Source: Megaleporinus macrocephalus (lineage: Eukaryota > Chordata > Actinopteri > Characiformes > Anostomidae). From it: a stretch of 64,000 nucleotides of DNA. The translations under genes and the position numbers were made by a program. Of this stretch, positions 1 to 42,373 are shown piece by piece. The notes under the pieces were generated by a model, which did not search any database, was not told the origin of the DNA, and saw nothing but the letters and a program-made list of their open reading frames with translations. The stretch covers positions 39,090,620 to 39,154,619 of the forward strand of contig CM038719.1 in the NCBI GenBank assembly GCA_021613375.1. Direction: 5' to 3'. Positions within the stretch are counted from its first letter, which is position 1. Each line of letters begins with the position of its first letter.

Positions 1-1034
1 TTTACACAGTACCGGTGTACAGTAGAGCGTATCTGCACTTATCGTCTGCAGTAGAGAAGCACGGCCAACCTTTGTTAACACATCGAGAGTTCCCCACTAA
101 CAGGAAGGCGCACAGCAAGCCTTGTCGCTCTGAAAGCAGGAACCGTTGAAAACCACCACTGCGAGGCCTGCCAAAACGGGGGGCTTTGTCCACACAGTTG
201 CCATGGCGACTGTATCTCTGATGACCAGCACTCCTAAACTTGTTCCTTCCCTTAGCGGTACTTTGGTAGCACATGCCCAGAAGAATGTAGGCGCACGCAC
301 AACGCCTTAGCGTCCTTGAGCTCCCTCCTGCAGCTGTCCTCGTCCTGCTCATAGAGGGGACACTTCCTGGCTGGCTCCTGCCCTCCCGTGGGACTTCCTA
401 CAGTAGACTGGAGGGCATCCTACAGGAAGTGACCTCGTTTCCTGCACTGGGCCGCCTTATGCCTCATTCGAAAGGTAAACGTTGCTGGCGGAAAAACCGA
501 GCGGCTTCAAAAAGCATCAACTGAACAAACAAGTGGGGCTCCGTCCGGTCGGGACCCATAAACCCTCCAACACTGCTGCGGCAGTTTAGCCTCAAGGTCA
601 TACGAGGCTTCTCCTCTTTATTTCAGGGCGTAAAGGTCAGCTTTCACTTCTGTGATGGCAGGGGATCAAACTTTTCCATTCTATAAAACTGTAACTTAAC
701 AGAGGAGAAAGCAAAGCACTGCTTTATATCAGTCACAGCCGAACTTCCCTTCTAACTCTTGTGTGTATGCAAGAGTTCAGCTGCTAATTATATTTCAATC
801 TGAACAGTAAACCATACTGCTCAGGTAAACCACGCTGCAGCCTGAGCAGGAAGTTACTCCTGGCCATTGTAGAAAAGAAAAGCCTTCACTTCTCACTGCT
901 CTGGTACAACATTCATACCTTCTGCTGTTCAGCATTATTATTACCAGTTAATGTTCCACTCCAACTAATAAATAAAATAAAAATTAACTCGAGCCCAGTT
1001 CAGCCTAAATTACACGCCATTTAAGTAATTAGTG

Positions 1035-1840
1035 ATACGGTGTGAATCTGCAGTGTGTGTAGTTTTTACCATATCACACTAACCACTGTGGAGTTATTTC
1101 AGTCCAGTATGAATCTGTAGTGTGGAGTTTTAAGAACTGGACAGCAACATTTGGAGAGTAATAACTGTAGAGTGATGTAAATCCAGTATGAATCTGCAGT
1201 GTGTGTAGTGTTTACAGTCTGACAGTAATAACTGTGGAGTGATTATAATCCAGTATGAATCTGTGGTGTGTGTGTAGTGTTTACAGTCTGACAGTAATAA
1301 CTGTGGAGTGATTATAATCCAGTATGAATCTGTGGTGTGTGTGTTGTGTTTACAGTCTGACAGTAATAACTGTGGAGTGATTATAATCCAGTATGAATCT
1401 GTGGTGTGTGTGTTGTGTTTACAGTCTGACAGTAATAACTGTGGAGTGATTATAATCCAGTATGAATCTGTGGTGTGTGTGTTGTGTTTACAGTCTGACA
1501 GTAATAACTGTGGAGTGATGATAATCCAGTATGAATCTGCAGTGTGTGTAGTGTTTACAGTCTGACAGTAATAACTGTGGAGTGATTATAATCCAGTATG
1601 AATCTGTGGTGTGTGTAGTGTTTACAGTCTGACAGTAATAACTGTGGAGTGATTATAATCCAGTATGAATCTGTGGTGTGTGTGTTGTGTTTACAGTCTG
1701 ACAGTAATAACTGTGGAGTGATTATAATCCAGTATGAATCTGCAGTGTGTAGTGTTTACAGTCTAATAGAAATACTTGTGGAGTGTTTTAATCCAGTGTG
1801 AATCTGGAGTGTGTCTAGTTTTTACACTCTGACAGTGTGT
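1035..1840. repeat. 69-bp minisatellite, about 11 copies
   Basis: Successive GATTATAATCCAGTATGAAT segments begin at 1241, 1310, 1379 and 1448, so the period is 69 bp. Flanking copies are diverged and the central ones nearly identical. Because 69 is a multiple of three, a plus-strand frame stays open as a 23-residue repeat; this is a by-product of the array. Confidence 0.95.
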
Positions 1841-3599
1841 GTGGATTTTACTGTTAAAAAATTGTTTGTGGAATATAATTTGCTGAACCAGGAGCTTCCT
1901 CAGTAAGAGTAGTAACATTAGCAGTAATAACAGTTATTACTATTATTACTAAGGGAACAGGAGAACAGCAGTAAGACCAGCAGCAACATAACAAAGCCTG
2001 CTCACAGACAGTGTGTTGTTATTGTTACTGAATGTGTTCTGTGCATAACACCAGTGCAAACATTCAGGCTATGACCTTCCAATCCTGGCTAACCCATAAT
2101 AATCAGCCCGAGTCAAATCCTACACAGTCCACTCCTCAGCCGCCTGTAGTAAAACTAATCTTCTGAAAGCCATGAACTGATTAGGATTAGATTGAGAGGA
2201 ACATTTAATTTTTCATGTTGATTAATTCTTTTCAGCTTGTTTTTAAAACAACAGCAGACAGAGTTGGCGATGCTTGGCATGGCAGTGAAAAGAGACTAAG
2301 GATGGCGCAGATCAAAGGTTAATACAAAGGAAGTGTGTCACAAACAGCCGCAAACTTCTGTTTTCTCTTTATTAAAATGTGTTTTATAATTGCTTACATT
2401 TCTCTGCAACTCTAAATAGCCCCAAAGGCACAGCACACACCAAGAGTGTTTCTCTCTTTTTTACTCTCCCAGCACTTTGTTCTCAGGTTGTGTTTTCTCC
2501 AGGTAACAGAACACAGAGATTATTAAATTATTTAAATAACTGTACACCAGTTCACTCAAACAGCTGTTAAATAGCTGACTGACTCCTGGCTCTGGCAGTG
2601 TTGTAGCTCAAGGACTTTGCTAGACATTTCCGTACTAGTATACATTTTTAAGCAGAGAGTAAAACAGCTCTGTAAATCACGAGCACAGACAAAACATTAA
2701 TATATACACCAATAGATCAGCTCTTACAATAACATAAAACCAAAGTAAGTATACATGCAGAGCCATTAAGAACAAATAACCAATTATATTTGATGTTCTC
2801 TTCGGTTGTACTGGTGCAATCAGCTCGTCAGTGACACCCCCGTCTTTGTGGTTAACACAAGGCATGTTCCTCCGATGATTCAGTGACAGCTCTCTGTTGA
2901 CCAAGACTTACTGGCCACACAGGCCTTAAACGAGTCTCAGTATGGTTTAAAACCAAGAAAGACTGCACTGCTTTAAAATAGAGGCCTTAAAGAGCCACAA
3001 CAGTAGTTGGGTTCCAGTACAACACCAAACATATCACAATAAAAACTCAGACAGACACAACAGCACAAAGAAGGGACGAGGCTAAAGCACTGCTTTGAAT
3101 ACTAAGCAGCACTTGTCCAGGCATTTCACAAGTAAAGGGGTTTCTCAAGTGTCTGCACAGGCGTAAGCAAATCTAATATGCAATAAAACCCGTATGATGG
3201 TGAGCATGAGTTGCCGTGGTCTCGGCACGGCAGCTGCTCTCTCTGCAGGTCTGGGCCGTAATTAGGGAAGCTAGGAGAGCCTAGAGCTCCCAGGACGCCT
3301 GGATAGTCATTAAAGGAGCGTGTGTGTGGGTCCGGATGGGTGGGAGGATGTGCTGAGGCAAAAGCTGACCTGGTTCTTCACTAATAACCTTTAGATTCAC
3401 TGGGGACTGTATAACTGATTGACTAATGACTGTATGCTTGCACATTGTTTTATACAACAGTTAGTTAAATGTTTGTCCTAAACACAACATTAACAAAACT
3501 ATATAGTCCATACTGTGTATATTACACTATACACATGATTTCTATGTGCTGTGTGTGTGTGCATATTATTGCAGTCCAAAGAAAAAAAAATCTTATGAC

Positions 3600-3969
3600 T
3601 AATGGACTAATAGAAATGCTCTAAAATAAAAAAAGTGTTTTTTAAGCGTTAAAATTCTTTTAAGCAGCGGAACTTTTCTTGTCTTTACGGTATACGTGCT
3701 TTGCGGCGCAGTAACCTCACAGACCAATCACGTGCATGGTAAGTAAGCCAAAGGCACTCCTTAGCCAATCAGATATGTGCATATTCGGGAGAAGAGATAC
3801 AAAGCGAGAAGCAGCAGTCAGAAAGTAAAGCAGGTCGGAGAAAGACTAACATGCTCTAAAAAAGGAAAGTTGACGACTGTTTTAACAAGATATGGACCGA
3901 GACTTATGTTTATTCTTCCCACAGGTGGCTCCAAACCAACAGGTCAAGCTGCGAGTTAACGAGAAGATG
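3600..3969 (+). other. Unassigned segment with CCAAT boxes and an AATAAA
   Basis: Two CCAAT-type boxes (GACCAATCA near 3722, AGCCAATCAG near 3763) precede a short open frame (3777-3959, 60 codons) that I do not recognise. AATAAA follows just downstream at about 3993. It could be a promoter-bearing repeat or a retrocopy fragment. The adjoining 3970-4330 segment recurs at about 28290-28570. Confidence 0.25.
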
Positions 3970-4330
3970 CTGCTTTATCTACTGTTTTTATAAATAAACA
4001 CTTTAGGACCCACTTTTTTTAAAGCATTCTGTTTTTTTTATTTAGACCTTGTTTGTTCTTCAAATGAGTAAAAAACATTTATTAAAAGTTTATAAATAAC
4101 TAATTTAGTTCAGCATTTAAACAGTAAATATACTGAAATATACTGAACGGTATGTGTGGTGTGTCGGTGTTTCAGTAGCTGATGGTATAAGATGCTGATT
4201 CTAGACTACTTCAGTAAACAGGACACACCACTGAATCATAAAAGTTAGAAATGATGACAGTCCGGACCGGCCTGAGGAGATCTTCTCTAACTGGACCTTT
4301 CTGAACTCTAATTAAATACCACTGTCCTAT
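3970..4330 (+). repeat. Dispersed repeat, copy A (pair with 28290-28570)
   Basis: The stretch from TATAAATAAACACTTTA through TCAGCATTTAAACAGTAAAT, GAACGGTATGTGTG and TAGACTACTTCAGTA recurs in the same order and orientation at 28290-28570, with small indels. It is a two-copy interspersed repeat inside dgkq introns and I cannot assign its family. Confidence 0.8.
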
Positions 4331-4648
4331 ATGATATCTTTATATTTATATAAGAAATAAAAATAAAACAGTTATAAGTGTGGGTGTGGCTAATGAGCAG
4401 CTGGACTGAGCGCTCTCTGTCCAACACTAAATGAAGGAAGAGATAAAGGAACAATGGCAGCGTTGGGACAAACCAATAATCAGGTGTCAAGCAGCTACAG
4501 ACTAAAGGTCTAGCTTGCTACCTTTTGGTTAGGCCCATAAGGTTTAGTTCTCTAAAACATTTTTTTTTCGTGTGGGCGGGGCCAGCGACATCAACCTTGT
4601 AATTGGTCAGGGGAATGCTGAAGGGTACAGTACTTATTTACTGTGTGA

Positions 4649-4664
4649 AAACACACACACACAC

Positions 4665-4740
<76 letters not shown>
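4649..4740. repeat. (AC)n/(AT)n microsatellite
   Basis: A short AC run passes into about 70 bp of AT/AC dinucleotides that ends exactly where the MITE copy at 4741 begins. Confidence 0.95.
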
Positions 4741-4743
<3 letters not shown>

Positions 4744-5050
4744 TGATACTGTATCGATTCTTAAAAACACAGTATTGATACACAGATTCCTGGCACACAG
4801 CAAATCATTGTGTGTTGTGTTTAAACCTCTGACCACTAAGTGGGAGTGTTGTAATCCATTTTTAGCTCCACTCCAACATTAACAAGCAGCACAAGGGTGC
4901 AATGCTATTGTAGGCATTGGCAAACCTGTTTATATAGTGGTGTGTTTTAATAGTAGGATATGAAAAATCACAATACATCACTTTGCTTGATATATTGAAT
5001 CGTGACCGCTTAATCCGTCTCCCCAAAAACAGGACCCTGATGGCCCTACA
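4741..5050 (+). mobile_element. hAT-type MITE copy, truncated
   Basis: It aligns by eye with the intact copy at 18254-18599: GTGATACTGTATCGATTC, CAGATTCCTGGCA, GTGTTGTGTTTAAACCTCTG, CTCCACTCCAACATTAACAA, ending near GAATCGTGACCGCT. Its left terminus is replaced by the AT microsatellite. It lies just downstream of dgkq exon 2 within intron 2. Confidence 0.8.
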
Positions 5051-5281
5051 CATCAAACGCTCAAGCTATTTGTGCTGCATCCCCATAATTCCTTGTTTAT
5101 GAAACAAGAAGATGAAAGTGTTCTCAGTGTCTCTTGACGGGTAAAATGATGGCTCTCACTTGTGAAAGTAGTGTCACCTGAGCTACGTGGGAAAGTGTGA
5201 GATACTGCTCTGCCTGGTTCCCTTCAGTGAGTGATATAAAGAGCGAAAAAAGGCCACACATACACAACGACACACACTTAC

Positions 5282-34469
<29,188 letters not shown>

Positions 34470-35350
34470 CGTCGCTCGCTGAAAAAGAGTGGCTTCAGAA
34501 AACACGGGAGGGCGACGAGACGAGCACCAGCGGCGCGCGGAGAGTAGAGCGACCGTTAAAGCCGGAGAGTTAGCTAGCAGTCGGAGCTAGGTTAAACCGC
34601 GCCGTGTCATCTTCGTCTCCAAAGTCGGTTTTCTTCTCCTCCTCAAGCGCCAGTGTCTTTCTTAGTCAAGCGAATAATCTGGGCTGGTGTGTCCGCAACA
34701 CAGTAAATCACATCTGGCCAAAATTAAAAGCTACAATAACAACAAAAAGCCGAAGCCGAGCTGGTCGTGAGGGAGAACTCAGGAAAAATGAGACTTGTGC
34801 GCGCGACTGAGGGCTGACTGAAGCTAACGTTAACGTAATTTACCTCAGAAGTGCTCCAACACACCACAGGCTCGCAGCGCCGGACGCGTTTCTACAGCTT
34901 TTAATCGCCATGTGTGACTCGTACAGACACCGTTAGAGCCGCGGCTGTGTCTGGTTGTGTGTGTGTTCTCTCTCCGCTCGCCTGTTGGCACTTTTTCTCC
35001 ACAGCAGATGAGATTCTTGTGTACAGCCGCGCAACTTCCGCCACACACATCGTTATTTTTTTCCCCCACCCGTATTCCTAGAGGCCACGCCCTCTCGAGC
35101 TCCGATTGGCTACAAGTGCGCTCGTTCTACACCGCCTCCCTGGCTTGGCCTGGCCAGGGGGAGGCGGGTCTTTACGCGTGCTGGAGCCAATCAGACTGGA
35201 GGAGGGCGGAGTTTGTGCGAATACGGGTGGGAAATGAAATTCCACGCCGGGAACCTGCAGGGATCCGGGATCTCGATATAGAAAGAGGAATTCCGTCCTG
35301 ACGCGCTTCCCAGCTGCTCGGGCTCGCGTATACTCCCGCCATTTCCTGGG
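34470..35350 (-). promoter_or_regulatory. dgkq: dgkq 5' UTR and CpG-island promoter region
   Basis: The sequence becomes GC- and CpG-rich from exon 1 to about 35350. On the minus strand there is AGCCAATC near 35103-35110 and an inverted CCAAT (CTGATTGGCT) near 35184-35193, a GGGCGG-type GC box near 35202, GCGGAAGTTG (ETS-like) near 35035 and AAATGGCGGG (YY1-like) near 35335. No TATA box is evident. This fits a TATA-less CpG-island promoter for dgkq. The start site cannot be fixed from sequence. Confidence 0.7.
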
Positions 35351-35414
35351 AGCCTCAGCATGTAAACATAAAAATCAGAAATAAAGATAAAAAGGAGGCA
35401 GGAAGACTTGGAAA

Positions 35415-35465
35415 ATGACGCCCATGATGATTATTATTATTATTATTAATAATAATTGTAGTAGT
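35415..35465. repeat. ATT/AAT trinucleotide tract
   Basis: A short ATT run turns into an AAT run near 35430-35455, just upstream of the dgkq promoter region. Nothing further is recognised from 35470 to 35960. Confidence 0.7.
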
Positions 35466-35969
35466 AATGTCATCCAATCTTCTGGTTTAGACAGCTTTAA
35501 AGGAGAATTCCATCAATTTTCTAAAATTTCTAGCTCCATCTTTGAACCAGAGGGTTGCCGTGTCTGCAACACAAATATAGCTCTTTTATTAACCAAAGCC
35601 TCCACATTCTGAGTTCTATATAATGATAATTATAGTAAAAAAATACTCATAATTCTGGGAAAACAAAGTTTTTTGGGGGACTATTTTGCCTCATAACATC
35701 GTGTTTGAACTCCTCCACCATTAATATATATAAACAAATGCTTAAAAATAAAATTTTAGGTCAAACGTCTATGAAGAAAGGCACAAAACAAGGCATCAGA
35801 CAACGTATATCTGATCATTTCACTGACTGTGATGAAGCTTTCAGGGGCGTCTGGTTCCATTCATTATCATTCTGACTCCGCATTTCACATCAAACCACTC
35901 TGAATGCTCTTGTTTACATCTCATCCATTTAATTATGTAGAATGTAGGATACAGCATATTTCCAGCCAT

Positions 35970-37410
35970 CATCCTCCACTACACCACCGTACTAACCACT
36001 ACACCACCATACTAACCACTACACCACCATACTAACCACTACACCACCGTACTAACCACTACACCACCATACTAACCACTACACCACCATACTAACCACT
36101 ACACCACCGTACTAACTACTACACCACCGTACTAACCACTACACCACCGTACTAACCACTACACCACCGTACTAACCACTACACCTCCATACTAACCACT
36201 ACACCCACCATACTAACCACTACACCACCATACTAACCACTACACCACCGTACTAACCACTACACCACCATACTAACCACTACACCACCATACTAACCAC
36301 TACACCACCGTGCTAACTACTACACCACCGTACTAACCACTACACCACCGTACTAACCACTACACCACCGTACTAACCACTACACCTCCATACTAACCAC
36401 TACACCACCATACTAACCACTACACCACCATACTAACCACTACACCACCGTACTAACCACTACACCACCATACTAACCACTACACCACCATACTAACCAC
36501 TACACCACCGTGCTAACCACTACACCACCATACTGACCACTACACCACCATACTAACCACTACACCACCATACTGACCACTACACCACCATACTAACTAC
36601 TACACCACCGTACTAACCACTACACCACCGTACTAACCACTACACCACCGTACTAACCACTACACCACTGTACTAACCACTACACCTCCATACTAACCAC
36701 TACACCACCGTGCTAACCACTACACCACCATACTGACCACTACACCACCATACTAACCACTACACCACCATACTGACCACTACACCACCGTACTAACTAC
36801 TACACCACCGTACTAACCACTACACCACCGTACTAACCACTACACCACCGTACTAACCACTACACCTCCATACTAACCACTACACCACCATACTAACCAC
36901 TACACCACCGTACTAACCACTACACCACCATACTAACCACTACACCACCATACTAACCACTACACCACCGTGCTAACCACTACACCACCATACTGACCAC
37001 TACACCACCATACTAACCACTACACCACCATACTAACCACTACACCACCATACTGACCACTACACCACCATACTAACCACTACACCACTGTACTAACCAC
37101 TACACCTCCATACTAACCACTACACCACCATACTAACCATTACACCACCATACTGACCACTACACCACCATACTAACCACTACACCACTGTACTAACCAC
37201 TACACCACCATACTAACCACTACACCACCATACTAACCACTACACCATCATACTAACCACTACACCATCATACTAACCACTACACCACCATACTATCCAC
37301 TACACCACCATACTAACCACTACACCATCATACTAACCACTACACCACCGTACCGACCACTACACCACCATACTAACCACTACACCACCATACTAACCAC
37401 TACACCACCG
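35970..37410. repeat. 20-bp minisatellite, about 72 copies
   Basis: Units of 20 bp (ACTACACCACCGTACTAACC) are in strict register. Single-base variants (CCACCG/CCACCA/CCTCCA/CCATCA; CTAACC/CTGACC/CTAACT) form longer repeating patterns, which points to duplication in blocks. The array lies between nfkb1 and dgkq and its right edge is a truncated MITE. Confidence 0.97.
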
Positions 37411-37580
37411 TATTGCACCCTTGTGCTGTTTGTTAATGTTGGAGTGGAGCTGAAAATTAATTACAACACTGCCATCTAGTGGTCAGAGATTTAAACACAA
37501 TACACACTGATTCACTGTCTGCCAGGAATCTGTGTATCGATACTGTTATTTTGAGAATTGATACAGTATCTTGAGATACA
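37411..37580 (-). mobile_element. hAT-type MITE, reverse fragment at array edge
   Basis: Begins mid-element at GCACCCTTGTGCTG and continues GTTAATGTTGGAGTGGAGCT, CATCTAGTGGTCAGAG and GAGAATTGATACAGTATC. The missing half coincides with the end of the 20-bp array. A short CAGTATATT triplication follows. Confidence 0.75.
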
Positions 37581-37599
37581 GTATATTACAGATACAGTA

Positions 37600-38380
37600 T
37601 ATTTCAGATACAGTATATTTCCACATATGAATATGTTTTCTAATCAGAACGGGTAAACTTTTTATTTTGTTTTATTTACAAGTTTTATTCATGCCAACCT
37701 GCATTTCTGTTGTTGGTGATGCTCCAGTCCGACTGTCTCCTATTGCATGAAACCTTGGCATCCTATGCAACGTTTATTTCACATATAAAATCTCTGCAAT
37801 CTGATGCTATGATCCTAGTGTCTGATTTCATCACTTACTGGTTAGGTTACTACAGTTCTCTGTTCCATGGTTCACCCAACGACTGCTGCTGTATCAGATC
37901 AGACTCTTGTGCAAAACTATGGACACCAAACATGTCTTGGCTGATCGACTACATTATGGAGTGAATTGTGAAATTTGGATTTAGGGTGGACGTTCAGGCC
38001 TAAAATCACTGTTATCACTGTTTACTGTTGCATCCCTTAGTCTTTTTGGTGGGACAGAATTTAAGATCCTGTGTCCTTTTCCATGCAATCAGTGTTCTGT
38101 CATCACAATAACCTGCATTTATTGCGCTAATACAGCATGCGAGCGTTGGGAATGCCCCCCGTCCCCCCACATGGTGAGAAAGAAATGCACTGATTTAGGG
38201 GCCGGTTAATACAGACGTGATATTCAGCTTCACAGCAGTGACGCCAGCCGTCTGGCTACTGTCTGTACTGGTCACTCAGCGGATAAAGAGAAGACAGCCA
38301 GGCTTCATGTGTCCACACTAGGGGGGGCTGTGGGGGGATTCTCAGGCAGCACAGCTGCAGGAGGTCAGTAGTCGTTTTTC
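37600..38380. other. Intergenic sequence, nothing recognised
   Basis: An 84-codon open frame at 37710-37964 (plus) has no recognisable domain or splice context, so I do not call it as a gene. Confidence 0.4.
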
Positions 38381-39035
<655 letters not shown>

Positions 39036-39965
39036 TTTTAGTTGAGTTATGTGGACCTCGCAGGGTTTAATCCAATCAGACATTAAAAAACCAATCAAAA
39101 CAGTCTAACGTTGAACATCTGAGCGTAAGCGTGTGCGTCTATTGCCCCCCGGTGGCAGAATGTGTAATTACAAGACAGAATTAAAGAGGGATATCTCTGA
39201 TATTTCTAGATGTACTCAGAACTCAAGCCATTCAGAGTACTTCAGTACTGGACTCTTACTCTTTACATACTCTGAATTCTTTACAGTGGTGGTGATAGGA
39301 ACCAGGATGTCATCTACACTAATACAGTAAATGTACTTACTATCCAACCCGGGCAGTGAAGCTACACGAGTCTTCTGAGCAGCTGTATGTCGATGATGGT
39401 AAAATAGTGATAAATCTGAAGATGTACCTTTACGAGGGGGTCCGCCTCACAGCCCCCTGCCTGTATCTCTCTGCTGTAAATACAGTGAAATGACATTTTA
39501 GGCCAAAACGTTCTCAAAACTGACACTGAACAACGTCTATTCAGAACTTTAAGTACCAGCTTTTTTAGTGAGGGGGGTATTAAACTCTCCAGGACGTCTG
39601 GTTCCCATCACCACCACTATAAACGATTCTGACTCTCAATAACATTGTTGACTTCGTAACCATTTAAGTATGAAAACGTGATAGGATAGCCGAGAGAGTT
39701 CGTTCTGTACGACCGTATGGTAAAGAATGAAAAATTAACTGTATGTCTGAAAACGTTATTAACAGCGCAAGCCGCATACCATCAACGATTTTATTATAAA
39801 AGTATGACAATAAAACCCAGTACAAAGCATCAACTCTTTTTCTTCTTTTTGCACACTTTTACAGGGTACAAGCATAAATATCAACCAAAAACACAGTGGC
39901 AATCAAATCTTTGGTTTAGGCGTCTCAGTGGGATTCTCTGCTTGCGTTTACCAACATAATCTATG

Positions 39966-39966
<1 letters not shown>

Positions 39967-40027
<61 letters not shown>
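39967..40027. repeat. (AT)n microsatellite
   Basis: About 61 bp of AT, left boundary of the MITE at 40028. Confidence 0.95.
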
Positions 40028-40029
<2 letters not shown>

Positions 40030-40266
40030 CTGTCCAAAGAAGAACAAGCATCTCCAAAGTAGTAACTTTACAGGAGAGGACAAAATGTTCTTAACTTTCA
40101 ATGTAAGTCGATGGAACCAGAATTATTTCCAAGTAATTTTGGAGCATTTCTATTGGTCCATTATTTATGAAACTTTCCAAAAATGTAAAAAGCAGCTGTC
40201 GTGTTCAAATGATATAGAAAAATAAAAATCAACAAAAATAGATATACATGTTGTTCCTTGGACAGT

Positions 40267-40268
<2 letters not shown>
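40028..40268. mobile_element. Second MITE family, intact-looking copy inside AT repeat
   Basis: The left end CGCTGTCCAAAGAAGAACAA and right end ATGTTGTTCCTTGGACAGTG are imperfect inverted repeats. AT microsatellite lies on both sides, as expected if an element that targets TA inserted into an AT tract. Internal matches with the copies at 28740 and 55060 support a dispersed family. No coding. Confidence 0.7.

Positions 40269-40269
<1 letters not shown>

Positions 40270-40303
<34 letters not shown>
40270..40303. repeat. (AT)n microsatellite
   Basis: A short AT run between the MITE and the palindrome. Confidence 0.9.
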
Positions 40304-40455
<152 letters not shown>

Positions 40456-41388
40456 TGAAAGCATTTCCATGTTATTCCGGTTCGAGTCAGTTTAACAGTC
40501 TGCGGCTGAGAGCGGGTTGATATGCCTGATAGGCCTAGAGCCATAGCTGGAGTTCACTCACAGTTCAAGTCCAAGAGAACGAGGGAATGAGATTAGAGAC
40601 TGCAGAAGGACAGGACATCACTAAAGACAGACTGAAATGAAGAACCGTGGGAGTGTCTGACTATGGAAGGGTTCCATACATTCATCCAGTGGTCTGGCAG
40701 CGATGGCCAGCTCTCGTTAATCAAAGATCTAGCAGGTGTCATTAAAACAGAAGGTCACAGAGAACACCGTACCTAAAGAGGGATTCCACTGACCTTCTAA
40801 CATCAGACCACTCTGAATGACTTCACAGCTTCACGGTTTCATCGTGAAAGTGTGAAGAATCGGTGGAATTCCCCCCAAAAGCTTCCCAGTCCAGTTCAGG
40901 CTCACTTCTCTCAGAACCAGCCCTGAAGTGCCTCCACAGAAACTGCAGTTCATTACAACTAACCCTCGATATCTACACGTATGAACACACCATCTTATCT
41001 AAAGTCATAAGCCTCGTTCTGAACAGCAACCCAAATTCTTAAAGCGATGGTACAGACACGCCCATGTAGAGAAGATCCACTGTTAATTCTTCTGGGCATC
41101 AGAAGGAAGGCTCGTCCCACCTGGCTATGGTGGCTGGGAGTGTACCTGAAACCCATTCCTTTTCCAGAATGAGAGCTGGAGCTTGTTTCATAAGCGTGGC
41201 CTTGGACATCTGTGACGGCGAATATGGAAATGAGCCCTCCAGCCAATCACGATGCTCAGTTGTTTTGGTGAGAGCATCCTGAACAATCAGCAGATGTTCT
41301 CTGGACGTTGTTGGATTTACAAGCACAAATAACAGAGACCAATCGAAACCCATTCAAAATGCAACTACAGGTGACACTGATCTGAGAG

Positions 41389-41445
<57 letters not shown>
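41389..41445. repeat. (AT)n microsatellite
   Basis: About 56 bp of AT dinucleotides. Confidence 0.95.
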
Positions 41446-41447
<2 letters not shown>

Positions 41448-41639
41448 CATTGACTATAAAAAATCTGTAGTTAATGAGCCGAGAGATGTTCGGAGTACGA
41501 ATTGTACTTCTTTAGTGCAGTACTGGAGATATAAAGCTGACTTTGCTAACAAACACTGGAAGTCAATAGTCACCGAAATTTTTTTCTGTAAGCACAGCCC
41601 CAAATGTTATTTAGGTTTTCATTAAGGTGGTTAAGACAT

Positions 41640-41646
41640 CAGTCTG

Positions 41647-41684
<38 letters not shown>

Positions 41685-41733
41685 CATCTATCTATCTATC
41701 CATCTATCTATCTATCCATCTATCTATCTATCC

Positions 41734-41772
<39 letters not shown>

Positions 41773-41790
41773 CATCTATCTATCTATCTC
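41640..41790. repeat. (CTAT)n/(CCAT) microsatellite
   Basis: About 37 CTAT tetramers with periodic CCAT variants. Confidence 0.97.
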
Positions 41791-41990
41791 TTAACACAAC
41801 AGGCATTCAACGGCATGCATTTCACACCGACACAACTACCACAGATTAGGTTCACAATCTCTGTGGTAATTTTTTTTTTAATAAATAATCGTAAATCTAA
41901 ACAACATAAATCATAAACTAACTCCAGTATGACGTGCGTGCACACACTCTCTGATTTTTTCAGAGAGTCCTAAAGTGGCGACGGCTGCGC

Positions 41991-42013
41991 ATATATATAT
42001 ATATATATATATA
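41991..42013. repeat. Short (AT)n run
   Basis: About 23 bp of AT dinucleotides. Confidence 0.85.
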
Positions 42014-42373
42014 GCTGACATCAAGTTCACACAGTGTTCTAACCAACTTTGATCACTCTGTTTAACCCTTAATGAACATCTAGTTGTGGTTTAAGAAAAG
42101 TTTTGGGGATGTATTCACAAAAAAGACATGGGTGACTTTTGACTTCTAGTGTTTCTAATGTTTGTTAGCAATGTTAAAACTAAAGAAGCAACAACTGGAA
42201 ACCAAACAAGTCTTTGAACGGTGTACATTAGTTTTCAACACCAGACTATTCACCTGGAGAGGTGGGCAATATGACAAATATACAGCATCACCATACTTCA
42301 TACCTTTCGGAGGTCTGATAATTCAGAACAATCAAAAACAAACAAGCGGTGCTGCACTTAGACATGCTATTAG

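Larger units (their letters stand above)
1..5281 (-). other. dgkq: dgkq intron 2, partial (continues left of the window)
   Basis: The sequence after the exon 2 donor runs to the window edge with no further C1-domain coding recognisable on the minus strand. Contents: a 69-bp tandem array (about 1035-1840), a dispersed repeat (3970-4330), an AC/AT microsatellite (4649-4740) and a partial hAT-type MITE (4741-5050). In 1-1030 and 1840-3600 I see nothing I can name. Confidence 0.6.

Noticed and set aside
2..352. Minus-strand open frame of about 116-130 codons near the left edge, possible next dgkq exon
   Set aside because: Its translation has none of the Cys/His spacing or motifs expected for the second C1 domain of DGK-theta, and no matching acceptor and phase were found.
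1308..1565. 85-codon plus-strand frame of 23-residue repeats
   Set aside because: It is read-through of the 69-bp minisatellite, whose period is a multiple of three.
34470..34505. Upstream extension of dgkq exon 1 beginning at 34505
   Set aside because: That position is GTG, not ATG; the ATG at 34467-34469 has a strong context.
35215..35300. Possible kappa-B sites upstream of dgkq (GAAATTCC, GGAATTCC)
   Set aside because: They match only half of the GGGRNNYYCC consensus; too weak to claim NF-kappa-B regulation of the neighbouring gene.
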